From: Sphingomonas populi
Lineage (GTDB): Bacteria; Pseudomonadota; Alphaproteobacteria; Sphingomonadales; Sphingomonadaceae
Direction of reading: 5' to 3'
DNA: 64,000 nucleotides
Assembly: GCF_004208535.1 (NCBI RefSeq)
Contig: NZ_SGIS01000009.1
Span: 62,001-126,000, forward strand
The notes beneath the pieces were generated by a model. The model saw only the letters and a program-made list of their open reading frames with translations, was not told the origin of the DNA and did not search any database. Positions 42,275-51,030 of this stretch are shown in pieces; the stretch's first letter is position 1, and each line of letters starts with the position of its first letter. Both the position numbers and the translations under genes were made by a program.

Positions 42275-43825
42275 ATGACCAACTTCAGCAAACGCGAGAT
42301 CCTTTATGGCCCGCTCCTCGCGCTCGGCGCCGGGGCGTTGGCACGGGTCGCTCCCGCGACGGCGGCGCCGGTGCCCACGCCTGACGGCACGATCGCACCC
42401 GGCCCGTTCAATGCGACGCAGGAATCGCTGAAGAGCTACCGCACGCCCGACTGGTTCAAGGATGCGAAGTTCGGCATCTGGTCCCATTGGGGGCCGCAGG
42501 CGGTGCCGCGCCAGGGCGACTGGTACGCGCGCTTCATGTACGTGCCGGGTCATCCCCATTACGACCACCATCTCAAGACCTACGGCCACCCGTCGGAAAA
42601 GGGCTACAAGGATATCATCCCGCTCTGGAAAGCCGAGCGCTGGGAGCCGGAGGCGCTGATGGCGCGCTATGCGAAGGCCGGTGCGAAATATTTCGTGTCG
42701 ATGGGTGTCCATCACGACAATTTCGACCTGTGGAATTCGAAGCATCACCGCTGGAACGCGGTCGCGATGGGGCCGAAGCGCGATGTCGTCGGCATGTGGC
42801 AGGCGGCGGCGAAGCGGCATGGCTTGCGCTTCGGCGTCTCCGAGCATCTCGGCGCGAGCCATAACTGGTGGTATCCGAACCATCTGTACGACCAGTTCTG
42901 GCCCAAGCTCGGCGTGAACTATGACGGCGCTGATCCGGCCTATGCCGATCTCTATCACGACAATCGCACCGAACCGTTCATCGACACCAAGGCGAGCTGG
43001 TACACCACCAACCCGGCGTATCATCAGCTCTGGCTGAAACGCATCCGCGATCTCGTCGACAGCTATCAGCCCGATCTGCTGTATTCGGACGGCGGCCTGC
43101 CGTTCGGCGAAGTCGGCCGCACGTTGGTCGCGCATCTCTACAACAGCAGCATCGCGCGGACGGGCCGGCTCGAGGCGGTCTACAATTGCAAGGACTCCGG
43201 CACCGGCGAGTTCTTCAAGGAAGGCATGGTGCAGGATGTCGAGCGCGGCGTGCTGAAAGGCATCAACCCGCTCCCCTGGCAGACCGACACCTCGAACGGC
43301 GACTGGTTCTACAGCGACGAGTCCAAATACAAGACGTCACGCGAAATCCTCGCCATGCTTGCCGATATCGTCAGCAAGAACGGCAACATGCTGTTGAACG
43401 TCGTCCAATACGCGGACGGATCGATGCCGCCCGAATCGGACGCGCTGCTGACCGACCTCGCCGCGTGGATGGCGGTCAACGCCGAGGCGATCCACGGCAC
43501 GCGCCCGTGGACGCTGTACGGCGAGGGCCCGACCGAGGCCGTGGAGGGGATGTTCAAGGAAAAGGCGGAATATTCCGCGCGCGACATCCGCTTCACGACC
43601 AAAGGCGAGACGCTCTACGCGATCACGCTCGGCGAACCGGCCGGCACGACCGAGATCGCCGCGTTGCGGGCAGGCGCACCGCACGCGCGCGGCCGCGTTG
43701 TCGGCGTCGAGCTGCTCGGCGCGGGGCCGGTGCGGTTCCGCCAGACTGCGACGGCGCTATCGATCGACGTGCCCGGCCGCCTGCCGACCCGACACGCCAG
43801 CGTCTTGAAGATCCACCAGGCCTGA
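42275..43825 (+). CDS. GH29 alpha-L-fucosidase, Tat-like export
   Basis: 516 residues. Two adjacent ATGs occur (42272, 42275); the second sits 5 bases after GGAGG and is preferred. The leader TNFSKREILYGPLLALGAGA resembles a Tat signal with Lys-Arg. The GH29 barrel includes WFKDAKFGIWSHWGPQAVP, AKYFVSMGVHHDNFDLWNSK (fucose-binding His pair) and LRFGVSEHLGASHNW; nucleophile Asp272 is in LLYSDGGLPFG. GNMLLNVVQYADGSMPP follows. A beta-sandwich closes the chain. It would remove alpha-fucose from glycan ends before the galactosidases act. Divergent from GH35 around a shared palindrome. Confidence 0.95.
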   Translation: MTNFSKREILYGPLLALGAGALARVAPATAAPVPTPDGTIAPGPFNATQESLKSYRTPDWFKDAKFGIWSHWGPQAVPRQGDWYARFMYVPGHPHYDHHLKTYGHPSEKGYKDIIPLWKAERWEPEALMARYAKAGAKYFVSMGVHHDNFDLWNSKHHRWNAVAMGPKRDVVGMWQAAAKRHGLRFGVSEHLGASHNWWYPNHLYDQFWPKLGVNYDGADPAYADLYHDNRTEPFIDTKASWYTTNPAYHQLWLKRIRDLVDSYQPDLLYSDGGLPFGEVGRTLVAHLYNSSIARTGRLEAVYNCKDSGTGEFFKEGMVQDVERGVLKGINPLPWQTDTSNGDWFYSDESKYKTSREILAMLADIVSKNGNMLLNVVQYADGSMPPESDALLTDLAAWMAVNAEAIHGTRPWTLYGEGPTEAVEGMFKEKAEYSARDIRFTTKGETLYAITLGEPAGTTEIAALRAGAPHARGRVVGVELLGAGPVRFRQTATALSIDVPGRLPTRHASVLKIHQA

Positions 43826-43913
43826 CGCCAACGCTGGGGCGTGGGCACCACCTGGCATCGTGGAACCCCGCACCCTCCTCCCGCTTTGTGCTTACCTCAC
43901 GAGGAGCAGACCA

Positions 43914-44174
43914 ATGGCAGGCGGATGGACGCGCGATGGCGCAGTGCAGGACCAGATCGACGATACCATCATGGACGCGGTGAACACCGCCCGCGCCCGC
44001 ATGCCGACCGGCGAGAGCGAACGTCACTGCATATCGTGCGGTGACGACATTCCCGAAGGCCGGCGCATCGCCATCCCCGGCGTGCGAACCTGCGTCACCT
44101 GCCAGAGCGGGCGTGACCGCCCCGCCGCCGCGCTGTTCAACCGCCGCGGCAGCAAGGACAGCCAGTTGCGCTAG
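43914..44174 (+). CDS. DksA/TraR-type C4 zinc-finger protein (YbiI-like)
   Basis: 86 residues from ATG at 43914, with GAGGAG upstream (MAGGWTRDGAVQDQIDDTIM). A short N-terminal helix is followed by the zinc finger CISCGDDIPEGRR...TCVTCQ, four Cys in CxxC pairs. The long coiled-coil of true DksA is missing, which fits the small YbiI/TraR class. Such proteins can bind RNA polymerase through the secondary channel. It follows the fucosidase gene by 88 bases but the content suggests a separate stress or growth role. Confidence 0.9.
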   Translation: MAGGWTRDGAVQDQIDDTIMDAVNTARARMPTGESERHCISCGDDIPEGRRIAIPGVRTCVTCQSGRDRPAAALFNRRGSKDSQLR

Positions 44175-44206
44175 GCGCTCGCGATCCGCAATCAGGAAGG
44201 CCATCC

Positions 44207-44398
44207 ATGCCCGGTATCGACATCAACACCGCCACGCAGGACGACCTCGACGCGATCGACGGGCTGCGCGGTCACGGCTTCGAGATCGTGCGCTACCGTG
44301 AGGAGCGCGGGCGCTTCACGAGCCTGCGCCAGCTCGACGAGGTGCCCGGCCTGTCAGGCAAGATCGATTCCGAAACGCGCGACCGGCTGACGGTCTAG
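44207..44398 (+). CDS. Small helix-hairpin-helix protein (ComEA-like)
   Basis: 63 residues (MPGIDINTATQDDLDAIDGL), with AGGAAGG upstream. The sequence is one helix-hairpin-helix DNA-binding unit: INTATQDDLDAIDGLRGHGF, then LRQLDEVPGLSGK. It lacks the signal peptide and linker of competence protein ComEA, so it would act in the cytoplasm as a small DNA-binding protein. It sits between the DksA/TraR-like gene and the exonuclease III gene (8 bases downstream), suggesting a link to DNA repair. Confidence 0.85.
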   Translation: MPGIDINTATQDDLDAIDGLRGHGFEIVRYREERGRFTSLRQLDEVPGLSGKIDSETRDRLTV

Positions 44399-44406
44399 CG
44401 ATCGCC

Positions 44407-45195
44407 ATGAAGATCGCGACCTACAATGTGAATGGCATCAATGGCCGCCTGCCGGTGCTGCTGCGGTGGCTGGCGGAGCGCGAACCCGACGTCGTATGCC
44501 TGCAGGAACTGAAGGCGCCGCAGGACAAATTCCCGCACGCAGCGATCGAAGCCGCCGGCTACCAGGCGATCTGGCACGGACAGAAAAGCTGGAACGGCGT
44601 CGCCATCCTGAGCCGCGTCGGCACGCCGGTCGAGACACGGCGCGGCCTGCCGGATGATCCCGACGAAAGCCAGAGCCGCTATATCGAGGCTGCGGTCAAC
44701 GGCGTGCTGATCGCTGGACTGTACCTGCCGAACGGCAACCCGCGCCCGGGGCCGAAGTTCGACTATAAAATGCGCTGGTTCGAGCACTTGATCCGGCACG
44801 CGCAGGATTTGATCGACACCGGCATACCAGTCGTCCTCGCTGGCGACTTCAACGTGATGCCGACCGAACGTGACGTCTACAAGCCGGAGCGCTGGCAGGA
44901 CGATGCGCTGTTCGCGCCCGAAGTCCGTGCGGCATTCGCCCGGCTGGTCGCGCAGGGCTGGACCGACGCGCTACGGACGATCCATCCCGACGAGACGATC
45001 TTCACCTTCTGGGACTATTTCAGAAACGCATACGGGCGCGACGCCGGGCTCCGCATCGACCATCTGCTGCTCAGCCCTTCTCTTGCGCCACGATTGCGTG
45101 ACGCCCGCGTCGATCGAGACGTGCGGGGCTGGGAAAAGAGCAGCGACCACGCGCCGGTCTGGATCGACCTCGCGCCGGACAAGACACGTCGTTGA
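44407..45195 (+). CDS. xth: Exodeoxyribonuclease III
   Basis: 262-residue AP endonuclease and 3'-5' exonuclease of base-excision repair. The metal-dependent EEP fold is complete: MKIATYNVNGING (Asn7), CLQELKAPQDKFP with the metal-binding Glu, the NGVAILSR segment, the GLYLPNGNP catalytic Tyr, VVLAGDFNVMP with Asp and Asn, and RIDHLLLS plus SSDHAPVWID with the terminal catalytic His. Length is normal. It follows the HhH gene by 8 bases. Confidence 0.96.
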   Translation: MKIATYNVNGINGRLPVLLRWLAEREPDVVCLQELKAPQDKFPHAAIEAAGYQAIWHGQKSWNGVAILSRVGTPVETRRGLPDDPDESQSRYIEAAVNGVLIAGLYLPNGNPRPGPKFDYKMRWFEHLIRHAQDLIDTGIPVVLAGDFNVMPTERDVYKPERWQDDALFAPEVRAAFARLVAQGWTDALRTIHPDETIFTFWDYFRNAYGRDAGLRIDHLLLSPSLAPRLRDARVDRDVRGWEKSSDHAPVWIDLAPDKTRR

Positions 45196-45328
45196 TCGCT
45201 CGCCCGCGACATCGGCCACTATGACAAACGCCGTCGGTCATCCCTATATGATGTCCGGGTACGGCAAAACGGTAATATCGGCGAAGCGTGAAGCGTCGGT
45301 TCAGCGTGGCGACAGGACAGGTACGGAC

Positions 45329-46420
45329 ATGATCGACCTTTCGGAACTCCAGACCGCGAGCACGATCGGCGACGCGTGGAAATATCCGCAGCGCGCCGCA
45401 AACCGCAGCGGGTTCCTCCAGGTCGATCATCAGCCCGATCACACGCTCTCCTGGGAAGAATACGGCAATCCCGCCGGCGAGCCGGTCATGGTCCTGCATG
45501 GCGGCCCCGGCGGCGCCTGTGCGCCGGTGATGTCGCGGTTCTTCGATCCGGCACGCTACCGGGTAATCCTGTTCGACCAGCGCGGTTGCGGCAAGAGCAC
45601 GCCGACCGTCGCGCTGGCGGGGCCGGAGGTGGCTTTGGTCCGCAACACGACCGACCATCTCGTCGACGACATCAACGCGTTGCGCGATGCGCTCGGCATC
45701 GCCGGGCCGATGCATGTATTCGGCGGGAGTTGGGGCAGTACGCTGGCGCTTGTCTATGCGATCCGCCATCCGCACAATGTCGCATCGCTGGTGCTACGCG
45801 GCATCTTCATCGGCGCGCGGCAAGACCTCGACTATATGTACCAGGGCAACGCCGCCACCTTCGCCGATGCGCCGTTCGAACTGACCGCGCCCGGCAGCTA
45901 CATCGCCTATCCCGACGCGTGGAAGGCGTTCGTCGAGATCATCCCCGCGCGGGAACGCTCGGACATGATGGCGGCGTACAAGGCGATCTTCGACGCCGCG
46001 CCCACCGACGACGAAGATCGCGCCCGCCAGCTTCACGCGGCGCTCGCATGGTCGGTGTGGGAGGGGACGATCTCGAACATGATCCCGCAGGCCAGCGACC
46101 CCGGCAAGTTCGGCGACGCCGAATTCGCGCTATCGTTCGCGCAGATCGAAGCGCATTTCTTCGCCAACCACCTGTTCCTCGAACCCGATTACATCCTCGG
46201 CAACGTCGACAGGATAGCGCATTTGCCGATCCATATCGTGCACGGTCGCTTCGATCAGGTCTGTCCGCTCACACAGGCATCGCGGCTGGTCGATGCGCTG
46301 GCCGGCGTCGGTGCGACACCGGCGCGCTACGTCATAACCAACGCTGGCCACAGCGCGATGGAACATCAGACCGCGCTCGCGCTGACCGCGATCATGGACA
46401 GTCTCGCGCCGATCCGCTGA
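45329..46420 (+). CDS. pip: Proline iminopeptidase (S33 family)
   Basis: 363-residue cytoplasmic alpha/beta-hydrolase that releases N-terminal proline from peptides. ATG at 45329 (MIDLSELQTASTIGDAWKYP) is chosen as it begins about 40 residues before the conserved DHTLSWEEYGNP. The oxyanion loop HGGPGGACAP, FDQRGCGKSTP, the nucleophile elbow GGSWGSTL, the acid in VHGRFDQVCP and the final His in TNAGHSAMEH are all present. The N-terminus is about 40 residues longer than in the common 315-residue enzyme. It converges with the molybdenum hydroxylase operon across 42 bases. Confidence 0.93.
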   Translation: MIDLSELQTASTIGDAWKYPQRAANRSGFLQVDHQPDHTLSWEEYGNPAGEPVMVLHGGPGGACAPVMSRFFDPARYRVILFDQRGCGKSTPTVALAGPEVALVRNTTDHLVDDINALRDALGIAGPMHVFGGSWGSTLALVYAIRHPHNVASLVLRGIFIGARQDLDYMYQGNAATFADAPFELTAPGSYIAYPDAWKAFVEIIPARERSDMMAAYKAIFDAAPTDDEDRARQLHAALAWSVWEGTISNMIPQASDPGKFGDAEFALSFAQIEAHFFANHLFLEPDYILGNVDRIAHLPIHIVHGRFDQVCPLTQASRLVDALAGVGATPARYVITNAGHSAMEHQTALALTAIMDSLAPIR

Positions 46421-46462
46421 TCGGGCCGGTCAGGGAGAAGCCTCGACGGGCCTCCCGCGCCG

Positions 46463-48796
46463 TCACAGCAGCGTGTCGAGCCTGACGGGCAGGTCGCGGA
46501 TTCGCTTGCCGGTCGCGTTATAAATCGCGTTCGCCACCGCAGCCGCAACGCCGGTGATGCCAATCTCGCCGACGCCATGCGCGCCCATCGGTGTATGCGG
46601 GTCGGCGATATCGGTCCAGATCACGTCGATCTCGGGAACGTCCATCTGCACCGGCACATGATATTCGGCGAGGCTCGGATTCATGATCCGGCCGTTGCGC
46701 TCGTCGAACTGGGTTTCCTCCATCAGCGCCATGCCCAGCCCCATGATGATACCACCGCGAAACTGGCTGCGCGCCGTCTTGGGGTTCATGATGCGGCCGC
46801 AATCGAACGATCCCAGCACGCGGCGCACGCGCGTCTCGGCGGTAACCGAACTGACCGCGACCTCGACGAAGATCGCGCTGTGCGAGTGCATCGACCAATG
46901 CTGGATTTCGAGCGGCTGCGACGCCTGTTCGGTCACCACGATAGTGTCGCGTTGGGCGCGTGCGAGGATCGAGGTGTAGCTCTCGCGCCGTGACGGCTCG
47001 TCGAGCTTGCACAGCGCGCCGTCCTCGGTGCCGACGTCCGCCACCGACAGGCCGGCGAGCGCTGAGTCGTTGCCCGCCAGCTTGAGCAGTTCGCCCACCA
47101 GCGCGTGATGCGCCGCGATCACCGCCGCGCCGATCGCGGCGGTCTGCTGCGATCCACCGGCGAGGATCGCGCCGGGGATGATCGAATCGCCATAGCGCAC
47201 CTCGACCTGCTCGATCGGCAGGCCGAGCCGCTCGGCGGCGACCATCGCGGTCGTGGTCGATGTGCCCATGCCCATCTCGTGCGCGGCGACCTCGACGATC
47301 GCCCTGCCGTCGCGCGTCAGCGTTATCCGCGCGGCGGCGCCGGGCATGCGGTGATAGGGATAGGTGCCGGTCGCACAGCCCAGCCCCACAAACCACTCGC
47401 CCTCGCGGCGCGCGCCTGGAACCGGGTTGCGCGCGCTCCAGCCGAACGCTTCGGCACCCGCGCGCCAGGCCTCGTCGATATGCCGCGAGGAAAACGGCAG
47501 TCCGCTGACCGGATCTTTGTCGGGTTCGTTGCGCAAGCGCAGCTCGATCGGGTCGATGCCGAGTTCGGTCGCGAGTTCATCGATCGCCGATTCGAGCGCG
47601 AACGTACCGACCGCTTCGCCGGGCGCGCGCATGAAGGTGTTGGCGAGCATGTTCATTGCCACGGTGTCGACCGAAAGCTTGAAGCTGTCGGCGGCATAGG
47701 CCGATTGCGTCGCCAGGATGAACGGCTCGGGCATGTTGTTGTGCGCGCTCATCGCCGCGATGCCGCTATGGACGATCGCGGTGAAATGGCCGTCGGCGGT
47801 CGCGCCGATCGCGACGCGCTGTTCGGTCAGCGTGCGCCCCCCGACGAGGCGGAACACGCCCTCGCGCGACAAAGCGATGCGGACTGGCCGGCCGATCATC
47901 TTCGCCGCCGCCGCGCCGAGGATCTGGTGGTCCCACAGCCCCTTGCCGCCAAAGCCGCCACCGACATACGGCGACATGATCCGCACCTGCGCGGGTTCGA
48001 GATCGAACACGCCGGCGAGCGTCGCCGCCGTCGCCGTGACCATCTGGCTCATGTCGTGGATGACGAGGTCGTCGCCGTCCCACAGGATCGTCGCGCCGTG
48101 CGGCTCGATCGCATTGTGGTTGTGGCGCGGGGTGCGATAAAGGTGATCGACCCGGTGCGGCGCCGCCACCAGCGTTGCTTCGGCATCGCCCTTTTCGTTG
48201 AGCAACGCCGTGCCCATGAACAGCCCGGGCACAGCCCCGTGCGCTTTCGCCGCAGCGAGGCTCGTCGTCGAGGGATCGGCTTGATAGGTCGCGACGATCA
48301 GCGACCTGGCGTGATCGGCCTGCTCCTGCGTTTCCGCCAGCACGACCGCGATCGGCTGCCCGTTCCAGTGAATCCGGTCGTCCTGCAGGATCGGCAGGTC
48401 GCTTGGCCCTGCCGCTGTCGGCGATGATCCGAACACTGCGGGCGGGTTCATCCGGGGGCAGTTGCGCCAGGTCATCACCGCGACGACGCCGGGCGCGGCT
48501 TCGGCGGCATCGGTATCGAGCGTCGCAATCCGTCCGCGCGGAATCGTCGCATACGCGAGCGCCGCATACACCATGCCCTCAAGCACCACCTCGGCGGCGA
48601 AGCGCGCCTGACCCTGCACCTTGAGCGGACCGTCGCGCCGCGAGACCGGCGATCCGATCAAGCCATGCTTGCGGGCGATCAGCGGGTCGGGCACGCCGCC
48701 CGGTATCCAGCTATCGGGCGCGAGCGGCACGAGCTTTGCCATCGCACCCTGCACCACCGCCTGCGCGGCGAGCTTGGCGTTGTCGACGATGTTCAT
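46463..48796 (-). CDS. paoC: Molybdenum hydroxylase large subunit (PaoC-like)
   Basis: 777-residue molybdopterin-binding subunit of an aldehyde/xanthine dehydrogenase family enzyme. ATG at 48796 overlaps the stop of the FAD subunit gene. The N-terminal aldehyde oxidase hammerhead domain (RRDGPLKVQGQARFAAEV) is followed by molybdopterin-binding segments: YVGGGFGGKGLWDHQ, MRAPGEAVGTFALESAIDEL, GLGCATGTYPYHR, MGMGTSTTTAMV and the catalytic Glu in GAHGVGEIGITG near the C-terminus. The fixed order PaoA-B-C with ATGA overlaps points to an aldehyde oxidoreductase. The substrate cannot be read from sequence. No cofactor-maturation gene of the PaoD/XdhC type is in the window. Confidence 0.93.
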   Translation of the reverse strand: MNIVDNAKLAAQAVVQGAMAKLVPLAPDSWIPGGVPDPLIARKHGLIGSPVSRRDGPLKVQGQARFAAEVVLEGMVYAALAYATIPRGRIATLDTDAAEAAPGVVAVMTWRNCPRMNPPAVFGSSPTAAGPSDLPILQDDRIHWNGQPIAVVLAETQEQADHARSLIVATYQADPSTTSLAAAKAHGAVPGLFMGTALLNEKGDAEATLVAAPHRVDHLYRTPRHNHNAIEPHGATILWDGDDLVIHDMSQMVTATAATLAGVFDLEPAQVRIMSPYVGGGFGGKGLWDHQILGAAAAKMIGRPVRIALSREGVFRLVGGRTLTEQRVAIGATADGHFTAIVHSGIAAMSAHNNMPEPFILATQSAYAADSFKLSVDTVAMNMLANTFMRAPGEAVGTFALESAIDELATELGIDPIELRLRNEPDKDPVSGLPFSSRHIDEAWRAGAEAFGWSARNPVPGARREGEWFVGLGCATGTYPYHRMPGAAARITLTRDGRAIVEVAAHEMGMGTSTTTAMVAAERLGLPIEQVEVRYGDSIIPGAILAGGSQQTAAIGAAVIAAHHALVGELLKLAGNDSALAGLSVADVGTEDGALCKLDEPSRRESYTSILARAQRDTIVVTEQASQPLEIQHWSMHSHSAIFVEVAVSSVTAETRVRRVLGSFDCGRIMNPKTARSQFRGGIIMGLGMALMEETQFDERNGRIMNPSLAEYHVPVQMDVPEIDVIWTDIADPHTPMGAHGVGEIGITGVAAAVANAIYNATGKRIRDLPVRLDTLL

Positions 48797-49776
48797 GCGG
48801 CGGCTCCGGCGAGTTCGGATAGGACGGCGGCGAGCGTCCGCGTGACGAGTTCGACCTTGAAGCCGTTGTCGCTGAGTGGCTTCGCATCGGCGAGTTCGGT
48901 GATCGCGGCGTCGCGGAACGCCGCTTCGGTCGCGGGGCCACCGCGTAATGCGGCCTCCGCTGTGGTCGCCCGCCAAGGCTTGTGCGCGACACCGCCAAGC
49001 GCGATCCGCACGTCCCTGATCTGCCCGCCCTCAATCTCCAACGCGGCGGCAACCGAGACCAGAGCGAAGGCGTAGCTCGCCCGGTCGCGCACTTTCCGGT
49101 AGGTCGAGTTGGCGGCGAACGGCAGCGGCGGCAGCTCGATCGCGGTGATCAGCTCGCCGGGTTCCAGCACGGTGTCGATCTCGGGATGCTCCCCCGGCAG
49201 GCGGTGGAGCGCGGTAAACGGCAGCGTGCGCGCGCCGCCCGCCCCCGTCAGATGCACCGTCGCATCGAGCGCGGCGAGCGCGACGCACATGTCCGACGGA
49301 TGCGTCGCGACGCAGAGCGGCGACGCACCGAGGATCGCGTGGTTACGGTTGAAGCCGTGAACCGCATCGCAACCGCTGCCGGGCGCGCGCTTGTTGCAGC
49401 GCGATCCCGCGTGATCGTAGAAATACAGGCAGCGGGTGCGCTGGAGCAGATTGCCCCCGACCGTCGCCATATTGCGAATCTGCGCCGACGCCCCCGCCAA
49501 AATCGCGCGCGCGAGCACCGGGTAGCGCGTCCGCACGCCGAGATGCTCGGCCAGCGCGGTATTGCGCACCGCCGCGCCGATCAGCAGCCCGCCGTCCGCA
49601 GTCTCTTCGATCGTGTCCGATAGCGCCGTCACGTCGACGAGCCGCTCGGGCCGCGCGATCGTCTCGCGCATCAGATCGACGAGGTTGGTGCCGCCGCCGA
49701 GATAGGACGCGTTTCCCTCGAAGAGTCGCAACGCCTCGTCTGGATCGGTCGCGCGCGTAAAGCTGAACGGAGTCAT
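48793..49776 (-). CDS. paoB: Molybdenum hydroxylase FAD subunit (PaoB-like)
   Basis: 327-residue FAD-binding subunit. FAD contacts are ASYLGGGTNLVDLM (~25-38) and MATVGGNLLQRTRC. Immediately after lies a Cys-rich insertion (CLYFYDHAGSRCNKRAPGSG, then C), which in PaoB and in 4-hydroxybenzoyl-CoA reductase houses an extra [4Fe-4S] cluster; all four Cys appear present. The C-terminal CO-dehydrogenase flavoprotein domain shows SYAFALVSVAAAL and IALGGVAHKPWRA. It overlaps paoA and paoC by 4 bases each. Confidence 0.93.
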   Translation of the reverse strand: MTPFSFTRATDPDEALRLFEGNASYLGGGTNLVDLMRETIARPERLVDVTALSDTIEETADGGLLIGAAVRNTALAEHLGVRTRYPVLARAILAGASAQIRNMATVGGNLLQRTRCLYFYDHAGSRCNKRAPGSGCDAVHGFNRNHAILGASPLCVATHPSDMCVALAALDATVHLTGAGGARTLPFTALHRLPGEHPEIDTVLEPGELITAIELPPLPFAANSTYRKVRDRASYAFALVSVAAALEIEGGQIRDVRIALGGVAHKPWRATTAEAALRGGPATEAAFRDAAITELADAKPLSDNGFKVELVTRTLAAVLSELAGAAA

Positions 49777-50279
49777 GCCGCCATCCCCGCCACGACGGTT
49801 TCACGGATCGCGTCGATGATCCCGTTATGCGCGCCGCAGCGGCACAGATTGCCGCTCATCCGCTCCTGCATTTCCTCGCGCGTGAGCGTCACCTCGGCGG
49901 TCAGATCGGCGCTGACATGGCTCGGCAACCCGCGCTTCGCTTCCGCCGCCATGCCGATCGCCGAGCAGATCTGGCCCGGCGTGCAATAGCCGCACTGGAA
50001 CCCGTCATGCTCGATGAACGCCTGCTGCAACGGGTGCAGCCCGGCGTCGTCGCTCAACCCCTCGATCGTCGTGACCTGCCGCCCGTCGAACTGCACCGCG
50101 AGCGCGAGGCACGAGAGGATGCGCTCGCCATCGACGAGGACGGTGCAGGCACCACACGCCCCCTGATCGCAGCCCTTTTTGGTGCCGGACAGATGCAGGT
50201 GTTCGCGTAGAAAATCGAGCAGCGAGACGCGTGGATCGCCGGGCAGCGTGGCCGACGATCCGTTGATGATAACCGTCAT
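49773..50279 (-). CDS. paoA: Molybdenum hydroxylase 2Fe-2S subunit (PaoA-like)
   Basis: 168 residues from ATG at 50279 (MTVIINGSSATLPGDPRVSL). The plant-type [2Fe-2S] domain has CDQGACGACTVLVDGERILSC in two adjacent motifs (residues ~36-57). The helical second cluster domain has CGYCTPGQ and CRCG. Unlike E. coli PaoA, the chain starts right at the ferredoxin fold with no twin-arginine leader, so this enzyme is probably cytoplasmic. First gene of the operon; hutD ends 172 bases upstream on the same strand and that spacer shows no gene. Confidence 0.93.
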   Translation of the reverse strand: MTVIINGSSATLPGDPRVSLLDFLREHLHLSGTKKGCDQGACGACTVLVDGERILSCLALAVQFDGRQVTTIEGLSDDAGLHPLQQAFIEHDGFQCGYCTPGQICSAIGMAAEAKRGLPSHVSADLTAEVTLTREEMQERMSGNLCRCGAHNGIIDAIRETVVAGMAA

Positions 50280-50451
50280 GTAGCAAGGCCCTGCGATTGG
50301 CGACGTATCAAAACGAACATCACGGAACTTGGTGCCGCCCGGTATGCGATTTCCTGAAGGTGCGCCGCGTCTTGATTCCGCCTGTCCGGGACCGTGGCCC
50401 GCGTCCATGTCCCCGGACGCTCGCCCGGAAATGTGCGCGAGCAGTCGCGAG

Positions 50452-51030
50452 CTACGGCATCACGGCAGCGCCGAGGATGACCGACGCAATCTTCACCGGA
50501 GCGCTTACGGCAACATCCGCGTCGGGCGACGTCTCGAAGCGAAAGGCGTCATGCGCCCGCATCGGCACGGTTCGCGAGCCGATCCGAAGGACCAGGTCCC
50601 GCGTCGCGACCACGATCGCCCCCGCCGCGACCGCCGGGATCACACCGGCGCCCACCGCCCGGATCATGCCAACGCCAGCGCCCCGCCGCACCATCAGGTT
50701 CAGATCGACAACCGGCCCGCCCTCAGGCGTACCGAACGCGTCAACGTCGCCGGGAAAACCATACGCCGCGCTGTCGGGCGTGAGCATGATCGGGTCACGC
50801 CCCGCCACCGCCAGCCCGAGCCGCCCCGACAGGATCGCGATCGTGCGATCGACCCCCGCGAAGTGCGAAAACGCCCCCGGCGCCTCGACGCGCGCGGCGC
50901 TAAGCCGCCACGCGAAGCCATCCACCCCGGCACCAGCGGGGAAACTAGCGATCTCGCGCGTCACCCCGCCGCCGTTCTTCCACGCCACCGGCAGGCACTC
51001 GGCCGCGCGGATCAGCGCGCCGTCGCTCAC
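50452..51030 (-). CDS. hutD: HutD family protein
   Basis: 192 residues from ATG at 51030, overlapping the hutU stop by 4 bases. The bicupin HutD fold is recognised by [20 protein letters not shown] near the N-terminus, [20 protein letters not shown] and [14 protein letters not shown]. In Pseudomonas HutD limits over-expression of histidine catabolism and may bind formylglutamate or urocanate; no catalytic role is established. Last gene of the hutIHGUD operon. Confidence 0.92.
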   Translation of the reverse strand: MSDGALIRAAECLPVAWKNGGGVTREIASFPAGAGVDGFAWRLSAARVEAPGAFSHFAGVDRTIAILSGRLGLAVAGRDPIMLTPDSAAYGFPGDVDAFGTPEGGPVVDLNLMVRRGAGVGMIRAVGAGVIPAVAAGAIVVATRDLVLRIGSRTVPMRAHDAFRFETSPDADVAVSAPVKIASVILGAAVMP

